The position numbers and the translations under genes are program-made. From contig DAOUJS010000131.1 in assembly GCA_034422355.1 (NCBI GenBank), forward strand, positions 44,027 to 108,026: a stretch of 64,000 nucleotides of DNA, given 5' to 3'. This document shows, piece after piece, positions 1-7,804 of this stretch (within the stretch, counting starts at the first letter, position 1; the number at the start of each line of letters is the position of its first letter). The notes beneath the pieces were generated by a model. The model worked only from the letters and a program-made list of their open reading frames with translations. It did no database searches and had not been told where the DNA came from. The DNA comes from CATOSP01 sp034422355 (GTDB taxonomy: Bacteria > Chloroflexota > Dehalococcoidia > Lucifugimonadales > UBA3495).

Positions 1-81
1 GAGGAAGGGACCCTGTTCCGCATCGCCCAAACATACGAGGACGTGTCGCCGAGCCGGGGCCGTTGGCCGGACCTGGAGTGA
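1..81 (+). CDS. C-terminal end of an unidentified protein (partial)
   Basis: An open frame enters from the left edge and stops at TGA 79-81, leaving 26 residues ending in RWPDLE. It ends 44 bases before the next gene and is on the same strand, so it is probably the upstream member of the same transcription unit. Too little is visible to name a family. Confidence 0.45.
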   Translation, partial: EEGTLFRIAQTYEDVSPSRGRWPDLE

Positions 82-125
82 AGCCGCTTCCGTCAGCCGT
101 CAAATTCCCCAGGAGGTAACGAGCC

Positions 126-1037
126 GTGCCCCTGCCGCCCGACCGCGTGGACTACAGCCCAATCATCGACCGCCCCGTCATCAAGTGGCCCAACGATGCC
201 CGCGTTGCCGTCTGGATCGCGCCCAACATCGAGCACTATGAGTACCTGCCCGACTTTGAAGGGGTACGCAACCCCTGGCCGCGCACTCCTTACCCAGACG
301 TTCAACAATACGCCTACCGCGACTACGGCAACCGGGTCGGGTTCTGGCGCATGTTGGAGCCGCTGGACAAGTACAACATACGCTGCTGCGTCTCCCTGAA
401 CATGGCCGTCCTGGAGCACTTCCCGGAGATCGCGGAGGCAATGGTCGAGCGCGACTGGGACTTCATGAGCCACGGCATCTACAACACCCGCTACCTCTAC
501 GGGTACACAGAAGACCGGGAAAGGGAGTTCTACCGGGATACCATCGACACCCTGAAACGTCACACCGGCAAGCAGTTGAAGGGGATGCTGGGCCCGGCCA
601 TCTCGGGCAGCGTCAACACTCCCGACCTGATGGCAGAGGCGGGTCTGGTCTATCACACCGACTGGATGCACGACGACCAGCCCGTGCCCATCAAGGTCAA
701 GAGCGGCAGGCTCATTTCCGTCCCCTACTCCATCGAGCTGAACGACTCCTCGGTGCTGCGGGACAACCACTACGAGGGCGACTACTTCGCCCGCATCTGC
801 ATAGACCAGTTCGACCAGCTCTACAGGGAAGGCGCAGAGAGCGGGCGCGTTATGTGCATCGCCCTGCACCCCTTCCTCATGGGGCAGCCCCACCGCGTCA
901 AGTACCTGGACGAGGCGCTGGCCCACATCATGTCCCACGACGGGGTGTGGCAGACCACCGCCGACGACATAACCGACTACTACCTGGAACACTATTACGA
1001 CCAGGCAGTGGCCCACGCCCAGGAAATCAACAAGTAA
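126..1037 (+). CDS. PuuE-like polysaccharide deacetylase-family hydrolase
   Basis: This 303-residue protein has a NodB/polysaccharide-deacetylase-like layout. It opens with a short strand (ARVAVWIAPNIEHYEY), carries an SHG motif near residue 117 (MSHGIYNTRY) and ends with a late ALHPFLMGQP motif. The second histidine of the metal-binding HxxxH motif is absent, as in cofactor-independent PuuE-type allantoinases, so the reaction is more likely hydrolysis of a small amide or ureide than sugar deacetylation. That substrate is inference. The start is GTG at 126, preceded by AGGAGG at 111-116. A paralogue follows 36 bases downstream, and the pair probably forms an operon. Confidence 0.8.
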   Translation: MPLPPDRVDYSPIIDRPVIKWPNDARVAVWIAPNIEHYEYLPDFEGVRNPWPRTPYPDVQQYAYRDYGNRVGFWRMLEPLDKYNIRCCVSLNMAVLEHFPEIAEAMVERDWDFMSHGIYNTRYLYGYTEDREREFYRDTIDTLKRHTGKQLKGMLGPAISGSVNTPDLMAEAGLVYHTDWMHDDQPVPIKVKSGRLISVPYSIELNDSSVLRDNHYEGDYFARICIDQFDQLYREGAESGRVMCIALHPFLMGQPHRVKYLDEALAHIMSHDGVWQTTADDITDYYLEHYYDQAVAHAQEINK

Positions 1038-1073
1038 CAAGGCAACCTTCGCCTGTTACAAGAGGTAGAGAAC

Positions 1074-1991
1074 ATGCCCGCACAGCGCCGCCCCGGAATG
1101 GACCACGAGCACCACGAATGGTCTCCTATCATCGAACGGGGCCGCCTGGCATGGCCGGACGACGCCCGCATCGCCATCTGCGTCATCATCAACCTGGAGC
1201 ACATGGAATGGCAGGCGCCCCCAGGCAGCTTCGAGGCTGGCAACCTGGCCGGAGGGTCGGCGGCGCGCCCCTTCCCGGACTACGCCCGCCTGTCCCATCG
1301 TGAGTACGGTCACCGGGTCGGCATCTTCCGTGTCCTCGACGTGCTGGAGAGACACGGCATTCCCCCGACCGTGGCAATGGACGCCCTCACCGCGGCCAAC
1401 TATCCCTACCTCGTCCGGCACCTCTCCGGCAGGGGCTGCGAGTTCATCGGCCACGGCATATCGGTAAGCCGCATGATCACCAGCAACATGACATCCGAGG
1501 AGGAGCAGGGGTACATCCGGGAGTCGCTGGATACTTTGAATGGCGCAACCGGAACCGAGGCACGGGGCTGGCTGGGGCCGGAGTACGGCGAGTCATCCCG
1601 CACACCCCAACTGCTGGCCCAAGCGGGAATCCGCTACGTCTGCGACTGGGTCAACGACGAGCAGCCCTTCCCGATGACCACCGGGGAAGGCGAGCTATAT
1701 GCTCTCCCCATCATGTGGGAACTGGACGACGTGAGCGCCCTGGCCGACCGCAAAGTCACCATCGACCGGTACCAGGACATGCTGACGGAAGCATTCGACG
1801 CCCTCTACCACGACGGGGCGACAAATGGCCGTGTCCTTACCCTGCACCTTCACCCCTGGCTCATCGGCCAGCCCTTCCGAATCGGTTACCTGGACGCGGC
1901 GTTGGAATACATGACCCGGCGCAGCGGAGTGTGGGCTGCCAAAGGCTCCGACATCATTGACTGGTATCGCCAGCACCGGCCCTCGGCCTGA
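1074..1991 (+). CDS. PuuE-like polysaccharide deacetylase-family hydrolase, second paralogue
   Basis: This 305-residue protein is collinear with the preceding gene: WSPIIERG at the start, ARIAICVIINLEHMEW, an IGHGISVSRM motif where metal enzymes have HxxxH, and LHLHPWLIGQP near the end. It also lacks the second metal histidine. The ATG at 1074 is preceded by AGAGGTAGAG. Because the two copies are clearly paralogous but well diverged, they may act on different substrates or form a heteromer. Neither has a signal peptide, so they should be cytosolic. The exact substrate cannot be read from the sequence. Confidence 0.8.
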   Translation: MPAQRRPGMDHEHHEWSPIIERGRLAWPDDARIAICVIINLEHMEWQAPPGSFEAGNLAGGSAARPFPDYARLSHREYGHRVGIFRVLDVLERHGIPPTVAMDALTAANYPYLVRHLSGRGCEFIGHGISVSRMITSNMTSEEEQGYIRESLDTLNGATGTEARGWLGPEYGESSRTPQLLAQAGIRYVCDWVNDEQPFPMTTGEGELYALPIMWELDDVSALADRKVTIDRYQDMLTEAFDALYHDGATNGRVLTLHLHPWLIGQPFRIGYLDAALEYMTRRSGVWAAKGSDIIDWYRQHRPSA

Positions 1992-2103
1992 GCCTGCTCA
2001 GACCATACCCGGCCCGGTAGCAAAACCTGTCCTATAATCGTCTCCCAGGATGGCGCTGCTAACCAGATTGGCGATACTTGAAAGGACGTAAGGCCAAGAA
2101 TGA

Positions 2104-2547
2104 ATGATAGACGGACTGGCTAGACTGGAAAAGCGGCTCGTTCCTCGTATAAAACGTAGCCGAACTATCCTAGATACCGGAGCCACGGTAAGCCTTAGTA
2201 CATGGATTGCGGCCAGCTACAACCATTACCTTTATTGGCTTTATGATGTTGAAGGTGAAACGGGTATAATCATACTAGCAGCCATACTAGGGCTTCCGGT
2301 CAATCTACTAGGTAGAGGTGCGATAAACATGATTTCAGATGGACTAATAAAGATTGCATCAATCCCACAAATGATATTGGATAAACGGGATGCTAGGGCG
2401 GCGTTCCTAGCGGCTAGGGATGAAGCTAGGGACGCAGCTAGGGACGCAATAATCATAGAGAATGCCAAAGCCGCAATGGCAGGCAATGGTGTTTCCCAAG
2501 AGATTATTGATAAGGTGGTAGCAGAGCTAACCGATAAGAAAGACTGA
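2104..2547 (+). CDS. hypothetical small membrane protein with Ala/Arg/Asp-rich helix
   Basis: This is a 147-residue protein of no family I recognise. An amphipathic N-terminus is followed by hydrophobic segments at about residues 25-45 and 52-72, then an alternating A-R-D helix (about residues 98-125) that could be a coiled coil, and an acidic-basic tail. GC and codon use are lower than the neighbours', suggesting recent acquisition. A TATAAT box at 2034-2039 lies 65 bases upstream but has no good -35. The 3' end overlaps the convergent toxin-like gene by 44 bases. Confidence 0.55.
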   Translation: MIDGLARLEKRLVPRIKRSRTILDTGATVSLSTWIAASYNHYLYWLYDVEGETGIIILAAILGLPVNLLGRGAINMISDGLIKIASIPQMILDKRDARAAFLAARDEARDAARDAIIIENAKAAMAGNGVSQEIIDKVVAELTDKKD

Positions 2548-2785
2548 CAAGGCAGTGAGTAATTGGGGTTATAATTCCCATTGAGTTCCTGCCAAGATGA
2601 GGGCTAATATCCCGCGCGGATAAAGTCCGGCTGCCCCGGTGGTAGTGAATAAAGACCTGCCGGCCATCCGGGCGCCTGTGCACTCGCCTCGACCCGGCGC
2701 GCATAGATACAACAAATCCGTCACGTTCCAAAGCCTGTACCAGGCGGTCGGTGGAGCTATTACGGAGAAGATAAACAAGGTTCAT
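2504..2785 (-). CDS. hicA: HicA-like toxin
   Basis: A 93-residue protein with the HicA/YcfA double-stranded-RNA-binding layout: VQALERDGFVV, then GSRRVHRRPDGRQVFIHYH, then a TLSARDI helix. HicA proteins are mRNA interferases neutralised by HicB. The usual catalytic histidine of the GSHH motif is replaced by arginine here (GSRR), although a histidine sits two residues later. The start overlaps the antitoxin stop as ATGA at 2782-2785, the usual coupling for this pair in hicB-hicA order. The C-terminal 25 residues after LGRN are not typical, and the frame runs 44 bases into the convergent upstream gene, so the true end or activity is uncertain. Confidence 0.6.
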   Translation of the reverse strand: MNLVYLLRNSSTDRLVQALERDGFVVSMRAGSRRVHRRPDGRQVFIHYHRGSRTLSARDISPHLGRNSMGIITPITHCLVSLSYRLALLPPYQ

Positions 2786-3021
2786 ATGGCGACTTCTACT
2801 ATTCCCTCACCAACATCGGCGGTAGAGCCGATATCGTCGTTGGGAATAGCGTCGCTGTGTTCCAACATGGATGCAACGAACATCTCTGCCGCCTTGCGCA
2901 ACTCCTCCAGCGCCTCGTCCTTCGTATAACCCCAGTCCGCGCGGCCAGGCAGCGAATCAATCCAGGCGCTCCAACATCCGTCCTCTTCCTCGTGCAGGGA
3001 TACCCGGAAAGTGTAGGTCAC
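2782..3021 (-). CDS. hicB: HicB-like antitoxin
   Basis: A 79-residue protein matching the HicB partial-RNase-H fold: a TYTFRVSLHEEEDGCWSAWI strand pair, the DSLPG turn, a short GYTKDEALEELRKAAEMF helix and a tail. HicB binds and blocks HicA. I chose the GTG start at 3021 because GGAGGA lies about nine bases upstream and the domain begins at once. A TTG at 3072 would add 17 residues with no domain role. No separate DNA-binding domain is evident at the C-terminus. The gene is divergent from the ligase gene at 3277. Confidence 0.7.
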   Translation of the reverse strand: MTYTFRVSLHEEEDGCWSAWIDSLPGRADWGYTKDEALEELRKAAEMFVASMLEHSDAIPNDDIGSTADVGEGIVEVAI

Positions 3022-3187
3022 GTCAAACGTTCCTCCATCTTGGGGTATATGTCTCTCCAAGTTTCCAGCCAACCCGCCATGCGCCGATGCTACCTGCCGC
3101 TCTATCGCCTCTCAAAATCAGGGGATACCTTCACGCCGACCCTCTCCCCGGTTGCGCACTGCTGGCGTCGCCTGACCTCCGGTCTCC

Positions 3188-3216
3188 TTGACACCCGCCG
3201 ACCCCTAACTTACGCT
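3188..3216 (+). promoter_or_regulatory. promoter of the glutamine-synthetase-family gene
   Basis: A perfect -35 TTGACA (3188-3193), a 17-base spacer and TACGCT (3211-3216) are followed by GCTGGCGCA. The same arrangement, including flanking bases, recurs before the gene at 4821. Confidence 0.6.
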
Positions 3217-3276
3217 GGCGCAGGTGTGCCAACGCCAGAAAGTAAGCGGCCAAAAGCACCGTCCAGGAGAACTTCG

Positions 3277-4632
3277 ATGGGCAACACCGAGTTGGTCCGA
3301 CAGGCCAGAGACGCCGGGGTGCAGCTTGTATCTTTCCTCTACTGCGATAATGGCGGCGTGATCCGGGGCAAAAGCTCCCACATCGCCGGTCTCGAAGGGA
3401 GGCTTGACTCCGGCATCGGCCTGACCGTGGCCATGCAGGCCATGACCGACATGGACCAACTCCAGCAGGTGGAGGGCATGGGGCCGGTGGGCGAGGTCAG
3501 GCTGATTCCCGACCAGGACACCTTCACCATCCTGCCCTACGCACCCAGGCGCGCCCTCATGCTTTCGGACCTGATAACCCTGGAACGCCGGCCCTGGGAT
3601 GCCTGCCCAAGGGACTTCCTAAAGCGGATGATAGCCAGGGCCGAGTCTATGGGTCTGACCATTCAAGCCGCCCTGGAGCCGGAATGGTATCTCGCCCGGA
3701 AGGAAGGCAACACCTTCGTCCCCTGCGACGAAAGCCTTTGCAACGCCAGCACCGGCCACACCTTCACCCAACCCGTGATAGACGACGTGGTGGAGGCGCT
3801 GGAATCCCAGGGCTTGCAAGTGGAGCAATACTACCCGGAGTTGGGCCACGGCCAGCACGAGATGAGCATCCGCCACGCCGACGCCCTCCGCGCCGCCGAT
3901 AACCACCTCGTTTACCGGGAGACGGTCCGCAACGTGGCGTGGCAGTACGGCTACTATGCCTCATTCGCCCCCAAACCGTACCCAAACCAGCCGGGCAACG
4001 GCTGCCACATCCATTTCAGCGCGTGGGACCGGGACGGGGAGCGCAACCTGTTCTTCGACCCGGCGGGAGTCCACAACCTCAGCACGCTGGCGTTCCAGTT
4101 CATGGCCGGGGTGCTGGAACACCTGCCCGCGCTGGTGGCCCTGACCTGTCCGAGCATGAACAGCTACCGCAGGCTCGCCCCCGGCGCCTGGAGTTCGGCC
4201 TTCGCCTGCTACGGTCCGGACAACCGGGAGGCCGCGGTGCGCGTGCCATCCCTGTTCTGGGGCGAGGAGATGGCCTCCGCCAACCTGGAACTGAAGGCGT
4301 CCGACTCCAGCGCCAACCCCTACATAGCCCTCGGCGGGCTGATCGCCGCCGGTCTCGACGGGATCGAGCGCGGCCTGCGCCCCGCTGACGGCCTGCGGGT
4401 TGACGTTGACCCCGGGCGGCTCACCCCCGAAGAACTGGCCAGCCGGGGCATCCAGCGCCTCCCAACGTCCCTCGAAGAAGCCGCCAACAATCTGGAAAGC
4501 GATGCGGCGTTAACCGGCGCAATGGGACAGTCCCTGGCCAACTCCTACCTGGTGGTGCGCCGGGCCGACTGGGAGCTATTCTCCCAGCACGACGCCGAGT
4601 TCGAGATTCGCAACCACTTTTATAAATTCTGA
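3277..4632 (+). CDS. glutamine synthetase family ligase
   Basis: This 451-residue protein carries the GS catalytic core: an EPEWYL metal glutamate, GHGQHEMS, the ATP/glutamate motif NGCHIHFS, NSYRRLAPG, DNREAAVRVP and ANPYIALGG. The family joins an amine or ammonia to a gamma-glutamyl carboxylate using ATP. The sequence is closer to the GlnA-like amine-glutamylating branch than to housekeeping GlnA: the ELR motif reads ELK, and there is no adenylylation-type Tyr region. The ATG at 3277 follows AGGAGA at 3265-3270. The same open frame extends upstream to 2857, but that part lies opposite hicB and over the promoter and is unlikely to be translated. Proximity to PuuE-like hydrolases suggests a role in amine or amide nitrogen use (inference). 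Confidence 0.85.
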   Translation: MGNTELVRQARDAGVQLVSFLYCDNGGVIRGKSSHIAGLEGRLDSGIGLTVAMQAMTDMDQLQQVEGMGPVGEVRLIPDQDTFTILPYAPRRALMLSDLITLERRPWDACPRDFLKRMIARAESMGLTIQAALEPEWYLARKEGNTFVPCDESLCNASTGHTFTQPVIDDVVEALESQGLQVEQYYPELGHGQHEMSIRHADALRAADNHLVYRETVRNVAWQYGYYASFAPKPYPNQPGNGCHIHFSAWDRDGERNLFFDPAGVHNLSTLAFQFMAGVLEHLPALVALTCPSMNSYRRLAPGAWSSAFACYGPDNREAAVRVPSLFWGEEMASANLELKASDSSANPYIALGGLIAAGLDGIERGLRPADGLRVDVDPGRLTPEELASRGIQRLPTSLEEAANNLESDAALTGAMGQSLANSYLVVRRADWELFSQHDAEFEIRNHFYKF

Positions 4633-4694
4633 ATGCTCCGGCCATGACTTGTGCTGTCCGGCGTCACATCGGAAATTACCGCCGCTTGTTCTCC

Positions 4695-4723
4695 TTGACA
4701 CCCATTTGACCCTGACTTATGCT
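4695..4723 (+). promoter_or_regulatory. promoter of the DUF6282-like gene
   Basis: TTGACA (4695-4700), a 17-base spacer and TATGCT (4718-4723), preceded by CTCC and followed by GGCGCA. It is nearly the same sequence as the promoter at 3188-3216, implying shared regulation. Confidence 0.6.
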
Positions 4724-4820
4724 GGCGCAAATTTGCCGCCCGCGGCCAGTTCCCGGCATACGGACCGGGATTTCGCAACCGACGGAACTGCGCCGGAACG
4801 CAGGTTGAGAGGGTGACCAC

Positions 4821-5663
4821 GTGAGCAACGTTGACAGACTCATGGAAGGGGCCCTGGACATCCACGTCCACTGCGCCCCCGACCCCAGGGTAGAGCGCCG
4901 GGGCAGCGCCATCGACGTGGCCCGGCAGGCGCTGGAAATGGGGATGCGGGGCATGGTGCTGAAGAGCCACGAGTATCCCACTCAGCCGATGGCATACACC
5001 GCATCCCAGGCAGTCCCCGGCGTCACTCTCATCGGCGGCGTCGCCCTCGACGTCGAGGTGGGCGGTCTCAACCCGATGGCCGTGGAATCCACCGCCAAGA
5101 TGGGCGGCCGGGTGGTCTGGATGCCAACCTTCTCCGCCCGCGCCGACCGCCGGCACAAGGGGCTGAGCGGCGGCATCTCCATCCTGGACGACGCCGGCAA
5201 ACTGGTGCCGGAGGTCTACCCCATCCTGGAGTCCATCAAAGCCCATGACATGGTGCTGGCCACCGGCCACCTCTCGACCGAGGAGAGCATGGCCCTGGTG
5301 GCCGAAGCGCGGAACATGGCCATAGAGCGCCTCGTAGTCACCAACGCCACCACCATGTCATTCCGGACCGGCATGACCCTCGAGGACATGAAGACCCTGG
5401 CGTCAATGGGCGCATACATCGAACACTGTATTCACGTGATGATGCCCCTGACCTACCGGATGATGCCCCGGGACCTGGTTGACATCATCACGGCCATCGG
5501 CATGGAACGGTGCATCGTCAGCACCGATTTCGGCCAGGACTTCCACCCCATGCCTGCGGAGGGGCTGCGCATGGGCATCGCCACTCTTCTTCAGGCCGGC
5601 TTGGAGGAAGTGGAGGTCGGGATGCTGGTCAAGGACAACCCTGCCCGGCTCCTGGGCCTGTAG
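4821..5663 (+). CDS. DUF6282-like amidohydrolase-fold protein
   Basis: A 280-residue TIM-barrel amidohydrolase-like protein. It has an early metal-type motif LDIHVHCAPDP (about residues 12-22), a lysine-containing LKSHEYP segment, LATGHLS, and a late STDFGQDFHP. These positions correspond to the HxH, K, H and D ligands of the amidohydrolase superfamily. The family matches proteins usually named DUF6282, whose substrates are unknown. The GTG start at 4821 follows GAGAGGG. It shares its promoter type with the upstream ligase, so the two enzymes may serve one catabolic route. Confidence 0.75.
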   Translation: MSNVDRLMEGALDIHVHCAPDPRVERRGSAIDVARQALEMGMRGMVLKSHEYPTQPMAYTASQAVPGVTLIGGVALDVEVGGLNPMAVESTAKMGGRVVWMPTFSARADRRHKGLSGGISILDDAGKLVPEVYPILESIKAHDMVLATGHLSTEESMALVAEARNMAIERLVVTNATTMSFRTGMTLEDMKTLASMGAYIEHCIHVMMPLTYRMMPRDLVDIITAIGMERCIVSTDFGQDFHPMPAEGLRMGIATLLQAGLEEVEVGMLVKDNPARLLGL

Positions 5664-5677
5664 GCCAGCCACACCGT

Positions 5678-7177
5678 TCAACCGACCGCAGACACCTGCA
5701 CCCACAGTACCCTCTGTCCCGGCCCAACCGCCGGGTCGTCCCTGGCCCATTCGGCGATACGGTATCCAACCACCCATGCGATTCTCGCGCCGGACAGCAG
5801 CAGCGGAACGCGGTCGCGCAGAGAACGCGGGACCTTGGCGTCGGTGAAGAAGTCCTGGAGCTTCTTGTGTCCCGTCATCCCCAGCGGCTGGAACCGGTCC
5901 CCGGCCTGCCGGGTCCGCAGCGTCAGCCGTCCTCCGATGGCAGTCAGCGAGAACCTTTCCGTCCACTGGAATTGCCCCGAATCCTCTTCCGGGAACGGGC
6001 ACGGCGACCACGGCTCCCCGACCCGCAACCTCACCCGCCAGCCACCGATAACGTTCTCCCGCTCCTCGCCTGCCGCTGGCGGCAATTCCAGTACATGTTC
6101 TCCCTCCATCGCCGGAAGGGCAACTTCAGTCCGGTCCGCCCGCGTCATCAGAAGGCTTCCGTACTCGCGACGGAAGACCAGGCCATCCGGCAGGTGGACG
6201 CTCCAGCCGGTCATTGCGCCCTCCATCGCCTGCTGCATGGCCCGCAGGTGGCTCTCCCGCAGCCGTAGAGTGTCCCCGGTCATGGAGGCGTAGGCGCGCC
6301 TCAGCAGAGCCGACCGCAGCGCGGGGTGGAGGGCCGAAAATCCGGCCAGGTCAAGACAGACCCGGCCATCTCCCCCGGCAGCTACCGATGGCCAGAGGCG
6401 GTCAACCTCCGATTCCACGAAATCAAGCTCCAGCGATGCCGTCCGGGAAAGGCGCAGCAGAGACTCCCGGACCCTCGGGTTGTACTCGGACGCCAGGTGG
6501 GGCATAAGCTCCCGCCGGACCCGGTTCCGGGTGAACCGGGGGAGCAGGTTCCCGCTGTCCTCCCGGTAGGGCTGCCCAAGCTCACGGCAATAGGCGGCGG
6601 TCTGGGCCTTGGTCACGTTCAACAAGGGGCGGAATATGCTCACTTCGGAGACACCCCGGGGCCACGGCCAGGGGGAAACTTCGTTCATGCCCCGCAGGCC
6701 GTTCAGGCCGGAACCGCGCAGCACGTGGAGCAGGACCGTCTCAGCCTGGTCATCCGCCGTGTGGCCCAGGGCCACCAGGGACGCGCCCACGGCCCTGGCG
6801 GTATCGGCCAGAAACGAGTAACGCATCTCCCGGGCCAACTGCTCAAAGGATGAAATGTTGCGCGTTGCCCGGTACTCCTCCGGGTCCTGCTTCTCCACCG
6901 TGCAGGGCAGGCCCAACTTTTCCGCTAGGGCGGCGACAAAGCGAGCGTCCTCAACGGCTTCCTCCCCGCGGAAATCGTGGTCCAGGTGGGCAACGTGGAG
7001 GCCCAGGTCAAAAGGGCCGGACAAACGGTGCAGGCTGCGCAGCAGGGCTACCGAATCAGGGCCGCCCGAAACCGCCACCACCAACGCCCTGCCAACGGCG
7101 GCGTCTCCCACCCGGCGGAGCGCGCCGCCTACCTGCCGCTCCAGTTCATTCCGCTCCAGTCCATCAATGAGGGCCAT
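5678..7177 (-). CDS. tilS: tRNA(Ile)-lysidine synthase TilS
   Basis: TilS uses ATP and lysine to convert C34 of tRNA(Ile)CAU to lysidine, changing its decoding from AUG to AUA. The 499-residue protein has the PP-loop SGGPDS near residue 36, AHLDHDFRG, ALGHTADDQAETVL and a RFTRNRVRRELMP segment of the N-type ATPase core. A C-terminal domain with TGHKKLQDFFTDAKVPRSLRDRVPLL contacts tRNA. It starts nine bases after the phosphatase gene in a three-gene minus-strand operon. It is somewhat longer than many TilS proteins because of the middle domain. Confidence 0.95.
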   Translation of the reverse strand: MALIDGLERNELERQVGGALRRVGDAAVGRALVVAVSGGPDSVALLRSLHRLSGPFDLGLHVAHLDHDFRGEEAVEDARFVAALAEKLGLPCTVEKQDPEEYRATRNISSFEQLAREMRYSFLADTARAVGASLVALGHTADDQAETVLLHVLRGSGLNGLRGMNEVSPWPWPRGVSEVSIFRPLLNVTKAQTAAYCRELGQPYREDSGNLLPRFTRNRVRRELMPHLASEYNPRVRESLLRLSRTASLELDFVESEVDRLWPSVAAGGDGRVCLDLAGFSALHPALRSALLRRAYASMTGDTLRLRESHLRAMQQAMEGAMTGWSVHLPDGLVFRREYGSLLMTRADRTEVALPAMEGEHVLELPPAAGEERENVIGGWRVRLRVGEPWSPCPFPEEDSGQFQWTERFSLTAIGGRLTLRTRQAGDRFQPLGMTGHKKLQDFFTDAKVPRSLRDRVPLLLSGARIAWVVGYRIAEWARDDPAVGPGQRVLWVQVSAVG

Positions 7178-7186
7178 GAATTGGCG

Positions 7187-7804
7187 CTACAGGTTCTCCG
7201 GCGACAGGTGACAGGTGGAGTTGTACGTCACCAGCCTGCGGCCCCTCTCATTGCTCTCGACTGTGCTGATGGACGCGAGGTCAAGCGCCATGTTGTGGAA
7301 GTTGGACCAGGGAATCCCCAAAATCCTGCCGATGATGGTACGGATTGTAAAGTTATGGGAAACAACCACCAGCCGCTCATCCCCCCGATGGACCGCCTCA
7401 ATTTCCTCGAAGGCCGACCACGCCCGTTCCTGTAGCTGGGCCAGCGATTCCCCGCCAGGCATCAGCACCGGGCCCGGGTTCACTCGCCACTTGGAGAAGA
7501 AATCCGGCCATCGCTCTCGCAATTCGGCCCCGGTCAGTCCTTCCATCTCCCCCAGGTCAAGCTCCTTCAGTCCGGGCATTGGGTTGACAGGCAAGGCAGT
7601 CAGCCGGGAAACCTCCCCAGCCAACTGCATAGTGCGGGCCAATGGACTGGAGTAGAGAGCAGCCGGGCCGTCCGTCGCCACCGCCCTGGCTGTCTCCCCC
7701 GCCTGGGCCAGGCCCCTGTCGTTAAGGGGCACATCATATTGGCCCAGGAATTTCCCGGACTTGTTCCACTCGGTCTCGCCGTGGCGCACCAGGAGCGCTT
7801 TCAC
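7187..7804 (-). CDS. histidine phosphatase family protein (phosphoglycerate-mutase-like)
   Basis: A 205-residue protein beginning MKALLVRHGETEWN, the RHG phospho-acceptor motif of the histidine phosphatase superfamily. A second conserved glutamate (GGESLAQLQERAW) and a VVSHNFTIRTI histidine follow. The family includes cobalamin phosphatases, acid phosphatases and co-factor-dependent mutases, and the substrate is not evident here. The GTG start overlaps the stop of the upstream CorC gene (GTGA), implying translational coupling. tilS follows directly. Confidence 0.9.
   Translation of the reverse strand: MKALLVRHGETEWNKSGKFLGQYDVPLNDRGLAQAGETARAVATDGPAALYSSPLARTMQLAGEVSRLTALPVNPMPGLKELDLGEMEGLTGAELRERWPDFFSKWRVNPGPVLMPGGESLAQLQERAWSAFEEIEAVHRGDERLVVVSHNFTIRTIIGRILGIPWSNFHNMALDLASISTVESNERGRRLVTYNSTCHLSPENL

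Noticed and set aside
2857..3276. N-terminal extension of the GS-like frame
   Set aside because: The frame stays open, but the stretch overlaps hicB on the other strand and contains the promoter at 3188. The family begins at the ATG at 3277 with AGGAGA upstream.
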